Shown: positions 45,691 to 56,143 of the stretch, in pieces | Layout: each line of letters starts with the position of its first letter | How positions within the stretch are numbered: position 1 is the first letter of the stretch | From: Diadophis punctatus similis | Lineage: Eukaryota; Chordata; Lepidosauria; Squamata; Dipsadidae | Direction: 5' to 3' | Assembly: GCA_023053685.1 (NCBI GenBank) | Contig: JALIGW010000001.1 | Coordinates: forward strand, 52,263,359-52,327,358 | Length of the DNA stretch: 64,000 bases | The notes under the pieces: model-generated | Databases searched by the model: none | Told to the model about the DNA's origin: nothing | Seen by the model: the letters and a program-made list of their open reading frames with translations, nothing else | Position numbers and translations under genes: made by a program

Positions 45691-46156
45691 ACTAGAGGAA
45701 TGGGGGGGTTGGGGGGAGTCAGAAAGGGATGTATTATTTTTATTCTCCTGGCTGGTTTTCCTTTTTGCTCCTGGAGTCAGGGACCCCATAGGAGAGACTC
45801 CTTTGCAGGGCCTTGGACACCTATTTCTATTCTACCGAACACTTTGCTTATGTTTGAGCAATAACAACGAAGGTGAAGATGCAATTTGGCAGATTGTGAG
45901 TCTTCCAGCATGGGGGCCAAATGGAACTATTAGGCTAAGGAAAATTGTCTTTTGAGATCATTTCTATATTGCTCTTCCTAAGGGACTTTCATGAACCTTA
46001 AATTTATTAAAAGAAAATAAAAAATTAAGTTCGGCATACAACTCATATTGAACTGTTTAAAACTATTTTAAAGATTAAAAGCTACTTTGAAAAGATGGGA
46101 ATCTAAGATTTTCTTGAAGACCTCCAAAGAATGTAGAGACCTAATAAAGACCTAGT

Positions 46157-46440
46157 TTGTCTCAAATTAACAGAAACAAGTCCAGTTGCCATGACTCAAT
46201 TTTTAGACAACTCTACCTGGATGACTGAGAATCTTCATTGACATATTGCCATGAATTTTGGGGAAGAAACCTCCGAGTCTGGTGTGCAAGGAGTTGGTAC
46301 ATTCCGATGACTCACTGCGTAACCAACTTATTCAGACTGAGGAAGCTGCTTGGGTGAGCAGCAAAACTTCTCAAATTAACAAAAATAAATCCAGTTGCCA
46401 TGACTCAAATTTTCAGACAACTTTACATTCCACAAATTTC
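46157..46440 (+). mobile_element. Penelope-like element tails, directly repeated
   Basis: TCTCAAATTAACAGAAACAA and CCAGTTGCCATGACTCAA at about 46158-46205 recur as TCTCAAATTAACAAAAATAA and the same CCAGTTGCC stretch at 46370-46420. The second copy is preceded by the hammerhead-like motif. This fits the pseudo-LTR repeats of Penelope elements. No coding remains. Confidence 0.55.
46334..46373 (+). ncRNA. Hammerhead-ribozyme-like motif (copy C)
   Basis: AGA, CTGAGGA (46337-46343), extra A, stem GCTGCT/AGCAGC (46345-46350 with 46357-46362) around TGGGTG, AAAA, C, TTC, TCA. Stem pair 4 is G-C here where copies A and B have U-A, a two-sided compensatory change. The conserved GAAA has become AAAA and GTC has become TTC, so this copy should be catalytically dead even though the stem is kept. 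Confidence 0.45.
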
Positions 46441-46853
46441 CTTGTCACTTTCTCTTTAAACCATAGTTTTTTACAATCTAACATAGTTATCAATCAAACA
46501 GCAATTTTCAATTCTTTCTGTTCTTTGTGTGCATAATTGGAACAAAAAAATTAAACGAGAATTTGGAAATGTTCAATTGTGTAGGATTATTTTAAGAGGT
46601 ATTCTTATGTACTAAGCCAGATTACTGATTCCTTTAGCCAAGTACTGTCTACTTTGAGTTGATGTGGCTTTGTGGTCTTGTTTTTTCTATATAGGTTTAG
46701 TCAATTTTTAAAATCGTCTTTATCAGGAGATACTTGGAAATAAATTTGGAATCCTCTGCATTAGCCTAGCACAAGATATTTTACTACCTCATGCAAAGGA
46801 AAAAATGTCATACCACCATCCCTGTATCCCCTCCCATTAATAAGATTGGAATT

Positions 46854-47457
46854 TAGCAATAGCAATAGCACTTAGATACTGCTTCACAGTGCTTTACAGC
46901 CCTCTCTAAGCGGTTTACAGTGTCAGCATATTGCCCCCAACAATCTGGGTCCTCATTTTACCCAGTTTGGAAGGATGCAAGGCAGTGGTGAAATCTGATT
47001 TTTTTTACTACCGGTTCTGTGGGCATGGCTTGGTGGGCGTGGTGTGGCTTGGTAGGCGTGGCTTGGTGGGCGTGGATTTGTGGGCATGGATTGGGGGCAT
47101 GGCAGGGGAAGGATACTGCAAAATCTCCATTCCCACCCCACTCCAGGGGAAGGATACTGCAAAATTCCCATTCCCTCCCCACTCCTGGGGGAAGGATATT
47201 GCAAAATCTCCATTTCCATCCCACTTTGGGGCCAGCCAGAGGTGGTATTTGCTGATTCTCTGAACTACTCAAAATTTCCGCTACCGGTTCTCTGAACTAC
47301 TCAAAATGTCTGCTACCGGTTCTCCAGAACCTGTCAGAACCTGCTGGATTTCACCCCTGATGCAAGGCTGAGTCAACTTTGAGCTGATGAGAATCGAACT
47401 GCCAAACTGCAGAATTAGCCTGCAATGCTGAATTCTAACCACTGTGCCACCATCTAA
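46854..47457 (-). repeat. tRNA-derived squamate SINE, inverted, split by a hAT
   Basis: Two halves, 46854-46982 and 47368-47457, join into one SINE once the hAT at 46983-47359 and one copy of its target duplication are set aside. Diagnostic text includes TAGCAATAGCAATAGCACTTA, split as TAGCAATAGC and AATAGCACTTA, GTGCTTTACAGCCCTCTCTA, GCCCCCAACAATCTGGGTCC and GAGAATCGAACTGCC, the last being the reverse of a pol III B box. The tRNA head lies at the right (about 47457), so the SINE is on the minus strand. Confidence 0.75.
46983..47359. mobile_element. Non-autonomous hAT element, 377 bp, within a SINE
   Basis: The left end is CAGTGGTGAAATCTG and the right end, reverse-complemented, CAGGGGTGAAATCCAGC. 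An exact 8-bp duplication ATGCAAGG flanks it (46975-46982, 47360-47367). The interior has tandem GGAAGGATACTGCAAAA units (three) and GTGGGCGTGG units. An older relative lies at 25932-26204. The exact TSD in a known SINE makes this an unambiguous insertion. Confidence 0.92.
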
Positions 47458-47512
47458 TCTTTTTTGAAAGCTAGTTATTTGACATCAGCTTCAACTGTAC
47501 CTCTGTCTATAT

Positions 47513-47605
47513 CAACGGTCACCAACCGGTGGTCCGTGGACCACTGGTGGTCTGCGAGAAAATTTTGGTGGTCCGCAGAAAAAATATTTACTTTTATTGT
47601 TCTAT
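47513..47605. mobile_element. Left-end fragment of the gene-carrying hAT family
   Basis: CAACGGTCACCAACCGGTGG, then GCGAGAAAATTTTGGTGGTC, repeats the left terminal region of the element at 30117-30878. The interior and right end are missing, replaced by AT-rich DNA and, from about 47675, a different dispersed repeat (CCTGTGGTCCTCCAGGTGC). Confidence 0.65.
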
Positions 47606-47674
47606 CTTCTTGAAAAAAAAGCTCTTGAACTATTCCTAATCTTTGACTTGATGGCTCATCATCTGTCAATCAAA

Positions 47675-47800
47675 GGAGTGGGGAAACCTGTGGTCCTCCA
47701 GGTGCTTTTGGACCCCAGTTCCCGTTTACCCAAGTACAGTAAGTATGGCCAGTTGTTGGAAATAATGGCAGTCATTCCATTCTTTGCTATGCAACATTTT
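47675..47800. repeat. Dispersed repeat fragment (CCTGTGGTCCTCCAG type)
   Basis: GGAAACCTGTGGTCCTCCAG followed by TTTTGGACCCCAGTTCCC resembles a repeat common in reptile genomes. Ends and family were not resolved. Confidence 0.35.
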
Positions 47801-48450
47801 AAAAAATCTGATGACCTCATTACTGATAAGAGTTAAAAAGTAAAACAAACTAATGTAAAGGGCAGAGCCTTATGACAGTCACAAGTATTTGATTTAGTGT
47901 GCATCATCTTTGAAGCTATGACTTTATAAACATAGAGGCTCTTGCATTAATTTCCACCGTTCCCAAAACTCAGAATTGCCTAAGGCATGCGAAAGAGCAT
48001 CTCAAGGTGAAATTTTGAAAAAGAATCCTTATTTGTGTATACGAATAGGAACTCAGTATATTGAGAGTAATTAATAGGCAAATATGCATTGGCCCAATAA
48101 AGATGTGAACTTAGAAAAATTAAAGAGGACCATCTCTGGTACCCAAGGTGCCCACATTGCTTTCTTATAGCAATTGCTATTATCATTAACATGATTGTTA
48201 TTTCACACTTCAGATAGCAGGGAAAGGGGTGAACAGAGGTCCATTAACAGTGGCTTAAAAGCGAGTTGATATAATGAGTAGAAGTGGGGAGGACATTTAT
48301 CCTGCGATTCCTAGTACTTACAGAAGGTAAAGAGGTAAGTTTAAATTAGTGGTTTGTATTATAGGACCTTTCTCCACCTGCAATTAAGCATGGAACAAAT
48401 AAGACCTAACAACATTTTTGTTTCATTTTTACTGGGTCTCTATGATATTT
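47801..48450. other. No recognised feature
   Basis: AT-rich spacer with short ORFs only. Confidence 0.3.
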
Positions 48451-48458
48451 GTCTCATC

Positions 48459-48806
48459 CAGAGGTCGGTTCCTCCCGGATCGCCCGAACTGGTAGCAAAC
48501 TGCTGGTGATGTCACGGAGCCAGTTCGATCAGTGCCAGTCCGTGGACGCCGCCATCTTTTTTGGGAATTTTTTTTGGGGGGGGTTTGGAATTTTTTTCTG
48601 ATTTTTTTCTTCTGCGCATGCACAGAAGCCAAGTTACTGGCACTGTGCATGCGCCGCCATCTTGTTCTTGGCTCTTTTTGGATTTTTTTTGGATTTTCAG
48701 CACTGCACATGCACGCATGTGTGAAGCATGTGCACGGCCAGGAGGCATGGCCATGCAGCACGGGAGGAAGTGAACCGGCAGTGAGATAAGTTAGAACCCA
48801 CCCCTG
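48459..48806. mobile_element. Non-autonomous hAT element, 348 bp
   Basis: Left end CAGAGGTCGGTTCC, right end CAGGGGTGGGTTCTAAC when reverse-complemented, and an exact 8-bp duplication GTCTCATC (48451-48458, 48807-48814). The interior holds two CTTCTGCGCATGCACAGAAG-like palindromes and T-rich runs. It is closely related to the copy at 61236. The ORFs of 70-110 codons inside it are artefacts of this composition. Confidence 0.92.
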
Positions 48807-48920
48807 GTCTCATCCCCAGTCCATTAATCCTTCATTGTATTATTGTTAAAGTTGTGTTTTCTTTTTAAAATGCCACCTGTCTTTATCTGTAAAGTGTACA
48901 CAATCTGTTATGTTTTACAT

Positions 48921-49283
48921 CAGGGGTGTCAAACTCAAGGCATGTGGGCTTGATCCGGTGCTTAGATGTGGCCCGTGGGGCCGCCCTGGAAATAGCAAAG
49001 GACCGACCCTCAGTGCCTGCCAGTGAAAACGGAGCTTGGGAGCGCCACGTGCAGCCCTCCCGAGCTCCATTTTCACTGGCAGAGGGTTGCAGGAGGCCGT
49101 CCCAGCCGAAAATGGAGTTTGGGAGCCCATTTTTCTGGCAGAGCGCTCAGGCCATCACAGGTTCCCCCAACACGAGTGATGTCAAGTTGGCCACACACAC
49201 CCTGCCCATGCCCTCCCTGCCCCCCCCCAAGGACAAACACAATCCTGATGCGGGCCTCAATGAAATCAAGTTTGACACCCCTG
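48921..49283. mobile_element. Non-autonomous hAT element, 363 bp
   Basis: The ends are CAGGGGTGTCAAACTC and, from the right, CAGGGGTGTCAAACTTG, an almost perfect inverted pair. The flanks TTTTACAT (48913-48920) and CTTTACAT (49284-49291) match at 7 of 8. The interior contains inverted modules around CTCCATTTTCACTGGCAGAG and GTGATGTCAAGTTGGCCAC, the latter shared with the hATs at 30117 and 56330. Confidence 0.9.
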
Positions 49284-49327
49284 CTTTACATCCATTATAT
49301 CAGAAGCAAAGCATACTGGCCAGTAAT

Positions 49328-49919
49328 ACTGTACTTTTCAGAGTATAAGACACACTTCCCCCCCCTAAATTCCCCCACCGATTATAGCCATTTTTGGCCT
49401 CCCGAAACCCTGCCCCGTATGTCCCATTTTTGCGAAAAACAGGCCCGTTTTTCACAAAAAGGAGGTGTGCAGAGGGTTTGAGAGGCCTGCAGAGTGCTCC
49501 TGGGGGCTGGGGAGGGCAAAAGCGCAACACATGGGGGTTTGGGAGGTGAAATATGGGCCCATTTTCACAAAACGGGGGCATTTTTGCCCTTCCCAGCCCC
49601 CAGGAGCACTCTGCAGGCCTCCCAAACCCTCTGCACACCTCGATTTTGTGAAAACAGCCCATTTTTGGCCTCCGAAACCCCCCACCCATCACATTTTTGC
49701 CCTTCCCAGCTCCCAGGAGCACTCTGCAGGCCTCCCAAACTCTCTGCGCATCCCAGTTTTGCAAAAAATAGGCCCATTTTTTTGCAAAAACAGGACACGC
49801 AAAGGGTTTGGGAGGCCTGCAGAGTGCTGGGGGCCGGGGAGGGCAAAAAATTTTTTCCTTGTTTACCTCTTTGAAATCTTGGTGTGTCTTATACTCCAAT
49901 GCATCCAAAAAATACGGTA
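49328..49919. mobile_element. TIR element of the AATACGGT / TATAAGAC family
   Basis: The left end (GTACTTTTCAGAGTATAAGA) and right end (TCTTATACTCCAATGCATCC, then AAAAAATACGGTATG) are a degenerate version of the ends of 58611-59604. The interior is built from four copies of a GAGGCCTGCAGAGTGCTC module: two plus (about 49464-49520 and 49797-49848) and two inverted (about 49577-49642 and 49694-49750). Overlapping ORFs up to 235 codons come from this repeat structure and match no family. The superfamily is unassigned. Confidence 0.65.
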
Positions 49920-50698
49920 TGTAAAATACGGTATGTCCAAAAAATACAATATGTGGGATAAGAGAGGCACATATTAGCCATTTCAGGGTAATATGGGAAT
50001 GTCTCATTTTTGCCTGTCCCTGATCATCTTTGTTCCTAAAAAGTTGGATGCAAGAATGTATGAAATAGAAAAATTACCTGCCTAGACTTGCAATGGAATA
50101 ACAGTGAGGGAGCATAAAAGTAAGATGACAGGACTAACTACTTTGCAATGCTTTTTGTACAGAACATGGAGAAAAGTAGATGCCAATTAGATGGAGAAAA
50201 GTAGATATAAGCATTTTGCTTATATATTCTAAATAAAGGGAATGAAGAAAAGGCAAGTTGTAAATAAAAATTTCAGTATTGCTTGTGACTCATCTCATTT
50301 CATGACTCAAAATTATTATTTATTTTATGTTGTTCAATTCAAGATATGGGCCCAGGTTTTAAGAAATGTAAAACACATTTCTTCTGAGTTAAGAATGAAA
50401 CTAATTCATCAGAAAATATTTTGTATCTATTGGATACAAATAGATACAAATATATATAGTTTTAAAATGATTGAAAGTTTTTTTCAATCATTAGCACTGT
50501 AAGTCATTTGAGGTTTTGTTAACTCGTATGCTTTGGTCTTATCCAGCCATAGCTTTGTTTTGGTTTCAAATCATAGGATTGAATTAATTCTAGATTAATG
50601 TATGTGTATCAATAAAAGTATTATACATGCAATATATATATATAGTTTTTTATTTAATTGCAGTTGTTATGCTTAGTTTATTTTAAGCACAACTCAAC
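49920..50698. other. No recognised feature
   Basis: AT-rich DNA including a short (AT)n at 50633-50644. No gene or repeat ends were recognised. Confidence 0.3.
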
Positions 50699-50706
50699 AT
50701 GTATAG

Positions 50707-51147
50707 CGGGTGGGATCCTACTGGTGCGGTCCAGTGCGGAGCTCCGGTAGGGACCCGCCGATACCCCAATATGCGCGCGACTGCTCCGGTACCGTCTCCA
50801 CCGGGCAGCCGCGCGCGTCGCCATCTCTTTTTCGTGAATTCTTGGGCGATTTTGCTTCTGCGCATGCGCGGAAGCAAAATCGCACCAAAATCTTGCGAGG
50901 GGATGCGCGCGCGAGAGAGAGATTTCAGTGAGATTTTGCTTCTGCGCATGCGCAGAAGTAAAATCACATCAAAATCTCTCTCTCGTGCGCGTCCCTTTGC
51001 GAGATTTCGGCGCGATTTTGCTTCCGCACATGCGCAGAAGCAAAATCGCGCGAGGGGGCGTGCGCTCGTAGCATGCGCGCGCGCGCACAAAGCATGGAGG
51101 ACCGCGGAGCAGCGCACCGGTCTGGGTAAGTGAGCATCTCACCCCTG
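50707..51147. mobile_element. CpG-rich non-autonomous hAT with NRF1-like palindromes, 441 bp
   Basis: The exact 8-bp duplication ATGTATAG (50699-50706, 51148-51155) flanks CGGGTGGGATCC on the left and, from the right, CAGGGGTGAGATGC. The interior is very CpG-rich and has three palindromes of the type GCTTCTGCGCATGCGCAGAA (about 50851-50880, 50932-50966, 51016-51046), each holding GCGCATGCGC or a close variant, the known NRF1 consensus. CpG density this high suggests recent insertion or lack of methylation-driven decay. ORFs of 144 codons on both strands are artefacts. Confidence 0.92.
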
Positions 51148-51155
51148 ATGTATAG

Positions 51156-52402
51156 TATAAGATCCTTTTCTCACTATATAACCACTGCCCCATTTTTTTC
51201 CTGTTTGTGTTATTGCTGCTTGTACTCAGCTACTACATTTTTTAAATAAAAAGTTAAAAGAAAGCAAGCATACAATAGAATGGCATGATGGATGAAAGGG
51301 ATGAGGGAGCCAAGAGATGGACAGAATCCTGCAGCCACATTCCTTCTTTAAGGCCATGACTGGCAAATGTTTTTCCCCACTAGTTGATGACATACTGAAG
51401 CAGGAGGGCAGCAAAATCAGAGACTAATTGCTTTGCTTATCATGTGCTACATATGCCAAATCAGGAGAAGGTTATTTGGCAGTGAGTCAGAACAGACATA
51501 CAATAGAAGCAGGATATTGCCCCAGCATTGAGGACAACAAATTTCACAATGATACCTTAAACAAGGATTGTTAAATAGCACTTAAACTCAGTAATGAGGA
51601 AGAGGTTTTACACACACATTTTCTATATCTAAATCTTGAGAGGAGGAATCGGGGAAAAGGCTAAGAGGAAAGTAGTTTCAACACATCACCACTTTAGTGC
51701 CTTCTTTAACCTGGCACCCTTCAAACAATGGATGAAAATTAAAACACTGTTTAGCACATGTGGAGTGCAGTCGATTGGGGAAGATAAGTTTGGAGACACT
51801 GCTTTAAAAGTTACTGGCTTCATTAAAATAGAGAACAAACAGGAGAAAAAGCAAGATTGTAGTGTAGAGTAGCTCATACATGGATATCTCCTGACTAGAA
51901 ATCTAATTATTTGTTGCACTTATTTGATTAAGTTTTTTAAACAGTTTCTCCACTGTATAATGTTTGCCTGATTCAGTGGGTTGTAAGGAAAATGCATTTC
52001 AATAGGAACATGAAATTAGATTTGCAAGTTTGCTCCGGCTTTATTGTTGGTGTTTTATTGTGCAGAATTTCTTTTAATAGGATAGCTAGAATCTACATAG
52101 CTGTTTAAAGTGGTATAACTGTTTTAAAATATAGTTAATATAAGAAAACGACATGGATTATTGGATTAATTTGACATAAGATTTGAGTTACACTAAGCTC
52201 TGATTTCACATTATAGAAAGATAGTAAAATGTTCATCTAAATATCAGCTAATCAATTAATGTTGCTATTTGAGAGCATTGAAAACATGCATATCCTAATA
52301 ACAAAAACTGAAATAACTAATTATCATGGAATCAAAGTACATTAGTTTCTACCACAGACACCATATGCACTGTTACCTAAATGCATAGTTACTGTTCTGT
52401 AT
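51156..52402. other. No recognised feature
   Basis: AT-rich, unique-looking sequence with ORFs no longer than 78 codons and no recognised domain. Confidence 0.3.
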
Positions 52403-52760
52403 AAAGGTAATCCTCAATTTACAACTATTGACCTAATGACCATTTAAAGTTACAATGCTGAAAAAAGTTACTTACAAGCAGTACTCATACTTATGACCAT
52501 TGCAACATCCCCATGGTCAAATGACAAAATTGGGCACTTTTCAACTTGCATGTATTTATGATGGTTGGAGTGTCCCAAGGTCACATGATTACGTTTCCGA
52601 CAAAATCAGTAGTGGAAGCCAGATTTGCTTAATGACTATGTCATTCCCTTAATGATCACAGCAAAAAGGTCATAAAATCAGGCACAACTCACTTAATGAC
52701 TGCATTGCTTAGTGATGGAAGTTCCTGTCCCAATTATAGTCATAAGTCAAGGACTACCTA
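52403..52760. mobile_element. MITE with GTAGTCCTC-type inverted ends, about 358 bp
   Basis: The left end AAGGTAATCCTCAATTTACA and the right end, reverse-complemented, TAGGTAGTCCTTGACTTATG form an inverted pair of over 15 bases, with TA/TATA at both borders. The interior carries repeated CTTAATGACCA/TTACAA units in both orientations, so the element is an imperfect foldback. A fragment of the family is at 24605. The superfamily is unresolved (TA flanks suggest Tc1/mariner). Confidence 0.6.
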
Positions 52761-52924
52761 TATACCATACAGTATATTTCCGTTGAACTTTCTTTTTTAA
52801 AAAAACATTTATTTTTCTTTTATCACAAAGATATAAGAGAAAAACAAGAAAAAAGATTAACATCCAACACTAACAATGAAAAGAAAAAGATCTTTGTGTG
52901 CAAATATCAAATAAATCTAATATT

Positions 52925-53156
52925 GAACATAAAACCCACTTATAACTTGTTGCTTGTATCCTTACGATTTATATTAATATTGATTGTTTCCTGATTGCTT
53001 ATTTATACCCTATGACAATCATTAAGTTTTGTACCTCATGATTCTTGACAAATGTATCTTTTCTTTTATGTACACTGAGAGCATATGCAACAAAGACAAA
53101 TTCCTTGTGTATTCAATCACACTTGGCCAATAAAGAATTCTATTCTATTCTATTCT
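52925..53156 (+). repeat. L3 (snake CR1-type) LINE 3' tail with (ATTCT)n
   Basis: CAAATTCCTTGTGTATTCAA and CACTTGGCCAATAAAGAATTC, split here as CACTTGGCCAATAAAG and AATTC, then (ATTCT)n at 53137-53156, match the abundant L3/Snake1-type 3' end of snakes. Only the 3' UTR is present, as in most copies. Confidence 0.7.
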
Positions 53157-53799
53157 AAAAAAAATCCACTGAATGCTGAAAGATACATTAAAAAACTAAT
53201 ATGTTCTCCTGCTCTTACGTAACAGGTCTACTAATAGTTATAAATGTTTTCATCTATATTTTAACAAAAGTGCTATATTTCAAAAACAAATATCCCAGAT
53301 TTGGAAATCTATTTGTCTAATAATTGAATTGACTCAACATCTGTTCACAGTATATATGGTTTTTAAAAACCCAGTCAACAGGTTACCCCAAAAGTGAAAG
53401 TAATCTTCAAATCCCTCTGTTAACCATCTGTTGCTGTATTTCACACATAGAAAGTCCACAAACGGCTTTTGGTCTCTTATAAAGTTATCTAATCCGTTGT
53501 CTTTAATCAAAGTAGCTAATTTTGCCATCTCTGCTAATTCATTCATTTTAAAATTCACTCTTCAACATTTGGCATCCCCTTTTCTTTCCAATGCTTAGCA
53601 GATACAATCCTCGCAGCGGTCACCATATAAAGAAATAGCATCCCAAACTGTACTGGTTTGTCCATAATACCTAGAAGAAAAGCTTCAGGTTTCATTAATA
53701 TTTGTATTTTAAATATTTTCTGCATTGTCATTATTATATTTATCCAATATGATTTAGCATACCTACAAGATCATCCCATGTGATAAAATGTACCTGTAT

Positions 53800-54125
53800 T
53801 TTGATTGCATTTCTAACACTTTCTGTTGCTCCCCTCTGGGAGAAGTTTCAGAGTATTTCTAGCAGGAATTCCAGATTCTGTAACCGCTTGGTTTCCTATG
53901 CCACCCACCTGGTAAACTTGCAAAATTTGTTTCTCTCACCATGTACATGTATATATCCGAATTAGACTGTGTTGTTTCTCCATGTCATATAATACATGTG
54001 GGTACATGCATAATTTTGTATTTATTTATCTTGTCATGTTTATGTAGTGTATAGTAGAGGTAGAGACCCTTTAAGAGCTGTATGCAACAAAATTTCATTT
54101 TAATGTATTCTGATTAGTGTACATT
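53800..54125 (+). pseudogene. L3/Rex1-like LINE 3'-terminal fragment
   Basis: VAPLWEKFQSISSRNSRFCN (53835-53895) is the C-terminal end of a CR1-group ORF2, followed by a 3' UTR (TGTATTTATTTATCTTGTCA) and an end near ACATTCAAAGTGACAATA. It lies inside the minus-strand L1-clade remnant, so it is younger. Confidence 0.5.
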
Positions 54126-54530
54126 CAAAGTGACAATATAGTTATTGTAAGTCCAAGTCTTCTAAGTCTACTTGTTGGAGATCCCTCTATCCCTCTAGTC
54201 TGTCTGGGGTCAAATACCAGCAATACATTATTTTATTTAAAAAAAAACTTTCAATCTATAATTCAAAGTAAGTTTTAAACCATTGGTCCATACATTCTCC
54301 CATTTGTCATTATATTATAACTGAAGTTTTTCGCCCATTTACCATACAATCTTTGACATATTCATCTTCCAGATTCATCTTAAGTAACATTTTATAAACT
54401 TTAGCAATCAGGTGGTCAACCATTGAACTTTCCAATAACGAAAATAAAGCTGCTGTAATTAGAAGGCATAAATGGGTTTTAAAATTCTTAACTAAATTTG
54501 TGGCCAAAATAATTGAATAAATACTTTATC

Positions 54531-55820
54531 TCATTTTTTCTAGGCAAACACTACCCTTCACTATTTCTCATGGGTTAAGCTGTTCCCTGCTGTTGACAGT
54601 AGCACAATTTTGGGTAAATCCAGTGGAAACGGATGTTTTGAGATACAACTGAAGCCTGGAAGATACTAAATGATTGAAAGGACAGGGAAAATAGAATATT
54701 TACGTACACATTCCTTTAACTAAATGTGCAGGAAAATAACCATCCATCCATGAGAATGTCAGTGCAATCCTTTAATCAAATAGAGTAGGAAATGGTAGAA
54801 AAAGTGAAATATTTCTTAAGTTCTGCCTTGGATTCTAAAAAGTTTCAAAGAATATTGAGCTATATACTTATTTTTTTTCTTCTTAGTAAATTCTTATAAC
54901 ACTCTTTTTGCTAAAATCATCAAGTTGTTGAACTCACAAACAATCCATATCACTTAACTTTTAAAAATGGGAGAATGGAAAAAGCTGTCCCATATTTTAC
55001 AATGTTTTAAAATTGGAAATTATAATCATTTGGTTTTATGTGCAATAATTATGGCATCATTGAGAGCTCTTTTCCTAATAGCATCCAAAAAGCAAGACAT
55101 AAAGGAGAAAACACCATTGCCTTTAGCTGATCCTTTATTCAAACACACTTGAAAAATGCACTCAAGAAAACGGAAGCTACATCTCAGTCTAAGGAATTCT
55201 TTTGAACAAGAGGCTTTTTTTCCCTTTTGCCTGCATGACAAGATATCTAATTAAGAATTAATGTGGATAGTATATTAAAGTATGTAAACAATTGTATACA
55301 TACATAAGAATAGTTACATCTTTAAGTTTTTTATACTGCACACAAATCCTACACCTTTTTTCAATGAAAGGTTACTTTCCCACTTTTGAAGAACAAATTT
55401 TTATAGTATCTCAGTTTTCATGTGCTTTTGTTCAATAGCTTGTCTCTTTCTATTATATTTGCACTAGCTTTCTTAGTCTACTTAGGACTCTGTTTAGTCA
55501 TAGGTAGGTTTTTTTTCTTAAGAAAGTATCTCATTATAAAGTAAATCTAAACTCCAGCAATAAAAATTGGATAATGTCATTTTAATGTTGCAAGTAGATT
55601 TCAAATATTGGATAAATCAATTATTCTAATCACAGCCCTTGTATAAATCACTAAAAGCAAACCAACCTCAGGATTGGTCAATGAATCTTTCACAGGTGTA
55701 AAATCTTTCAGCATATTCCCAGTCATATATTGAGAAATAAAACTTTAATTCATGGAATAAGGAATATATTTGTAGTCCTTAAAAGGTCAAGATTAACCTT
55801 AACAATTGCAAAAACAACAC
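54531..55820. other. No recognised feature
   Basis: AT-rich DNA without recognised gene, repeat ends or RNA. Confidence 0.3.
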
Positions 55821-55828
55821 CCAGTATG

Positions 55829-56143
55829 CAGTGGATGGTTCCGGTTATTTTCGCTACTGGTGCGCATTGCGAGCATGCGCAGAAATGAACTTGTGTTCCA
55901 TTGGGCGATTTCACTTCCGTGCATTCTTAGGACGACATTACAAGCCGAAACACAGCTGAGGAGCTTCTCAGCTATGCTTTGGAGGAAGAATAAAGATCGA
56001 TATTAAAACAAGGGCGGGTGGGAGGGCTTTTTTCCGACAGCTCAGGACGCAGAGAAGCCGGAAAATAGTGCCTAAAAATGACATCATCGCTGGGCTCCTA
56101 CCGATGCGGCGTCCCGCACAGCACCGGTAGGAACCCACCACTG
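55829..56143. mobile_element. Non-autonomous hAT element, 315 bp
   Basis: Left end CAGTGGATGGTTCCGG, right end reverse-complemented CAGTGGTGGGTTCC, and an exact 8-bp duplication CCAGTATG (55821-55828, 56144-56151). The interior shares GCATGCGCAGAA and CGAAACACAGCTGAGGAGC with other hATs here, including the fragment at 16318-16573. No transposase. Confidence 0.92.

Larger units (their letters stand above)
52770..54530 (-). pseudogene. L1-clade LINE 3' region, minus strand, interrupted
   Basis: Minus-strand translation gives L1-type ORF2 C-terminal pieces in order: VDHLIAKVYKMLL and KDCMVNGRKTSVII (54310-54430), then SYWINIIMTMQKIFKIQI and FGMLFLYMVTAARIVSAK (about 53590-53760), and NELAEMAKLATLIKDNGLD (53480-53545) near the C-terminus. 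Stops and frame changes are present. It is interrupted by an L3/Rex1-like 3' end (53800-54125, plus strand) and its 3' UTR by an L3 tail (52925-53156). RT and endonuclease domains are absent. Confidence 0.6.

Noticed and set aside
46854..47457. tRNA gene suggested by B-box-like sequence
   Set aside because: The match is the tRNA-derived head of an inverted SINE split by a transposon; no complete cloverleaf.
49300..50007. 235-codon minus-strand ORF
   Set aside because: Produced by inverted GC-rich modules of a TIR element; the translation is repetitive (VWEACRVLLGAGKGK-type units) and reads similarly on both strands.
50683..51133. Overlapping 144-codon ORFs on both strands
   Set aside because: They lie wholly inside the CpG-rich hAT and arise from its palindromic repeats; no protein family and no codon bias.
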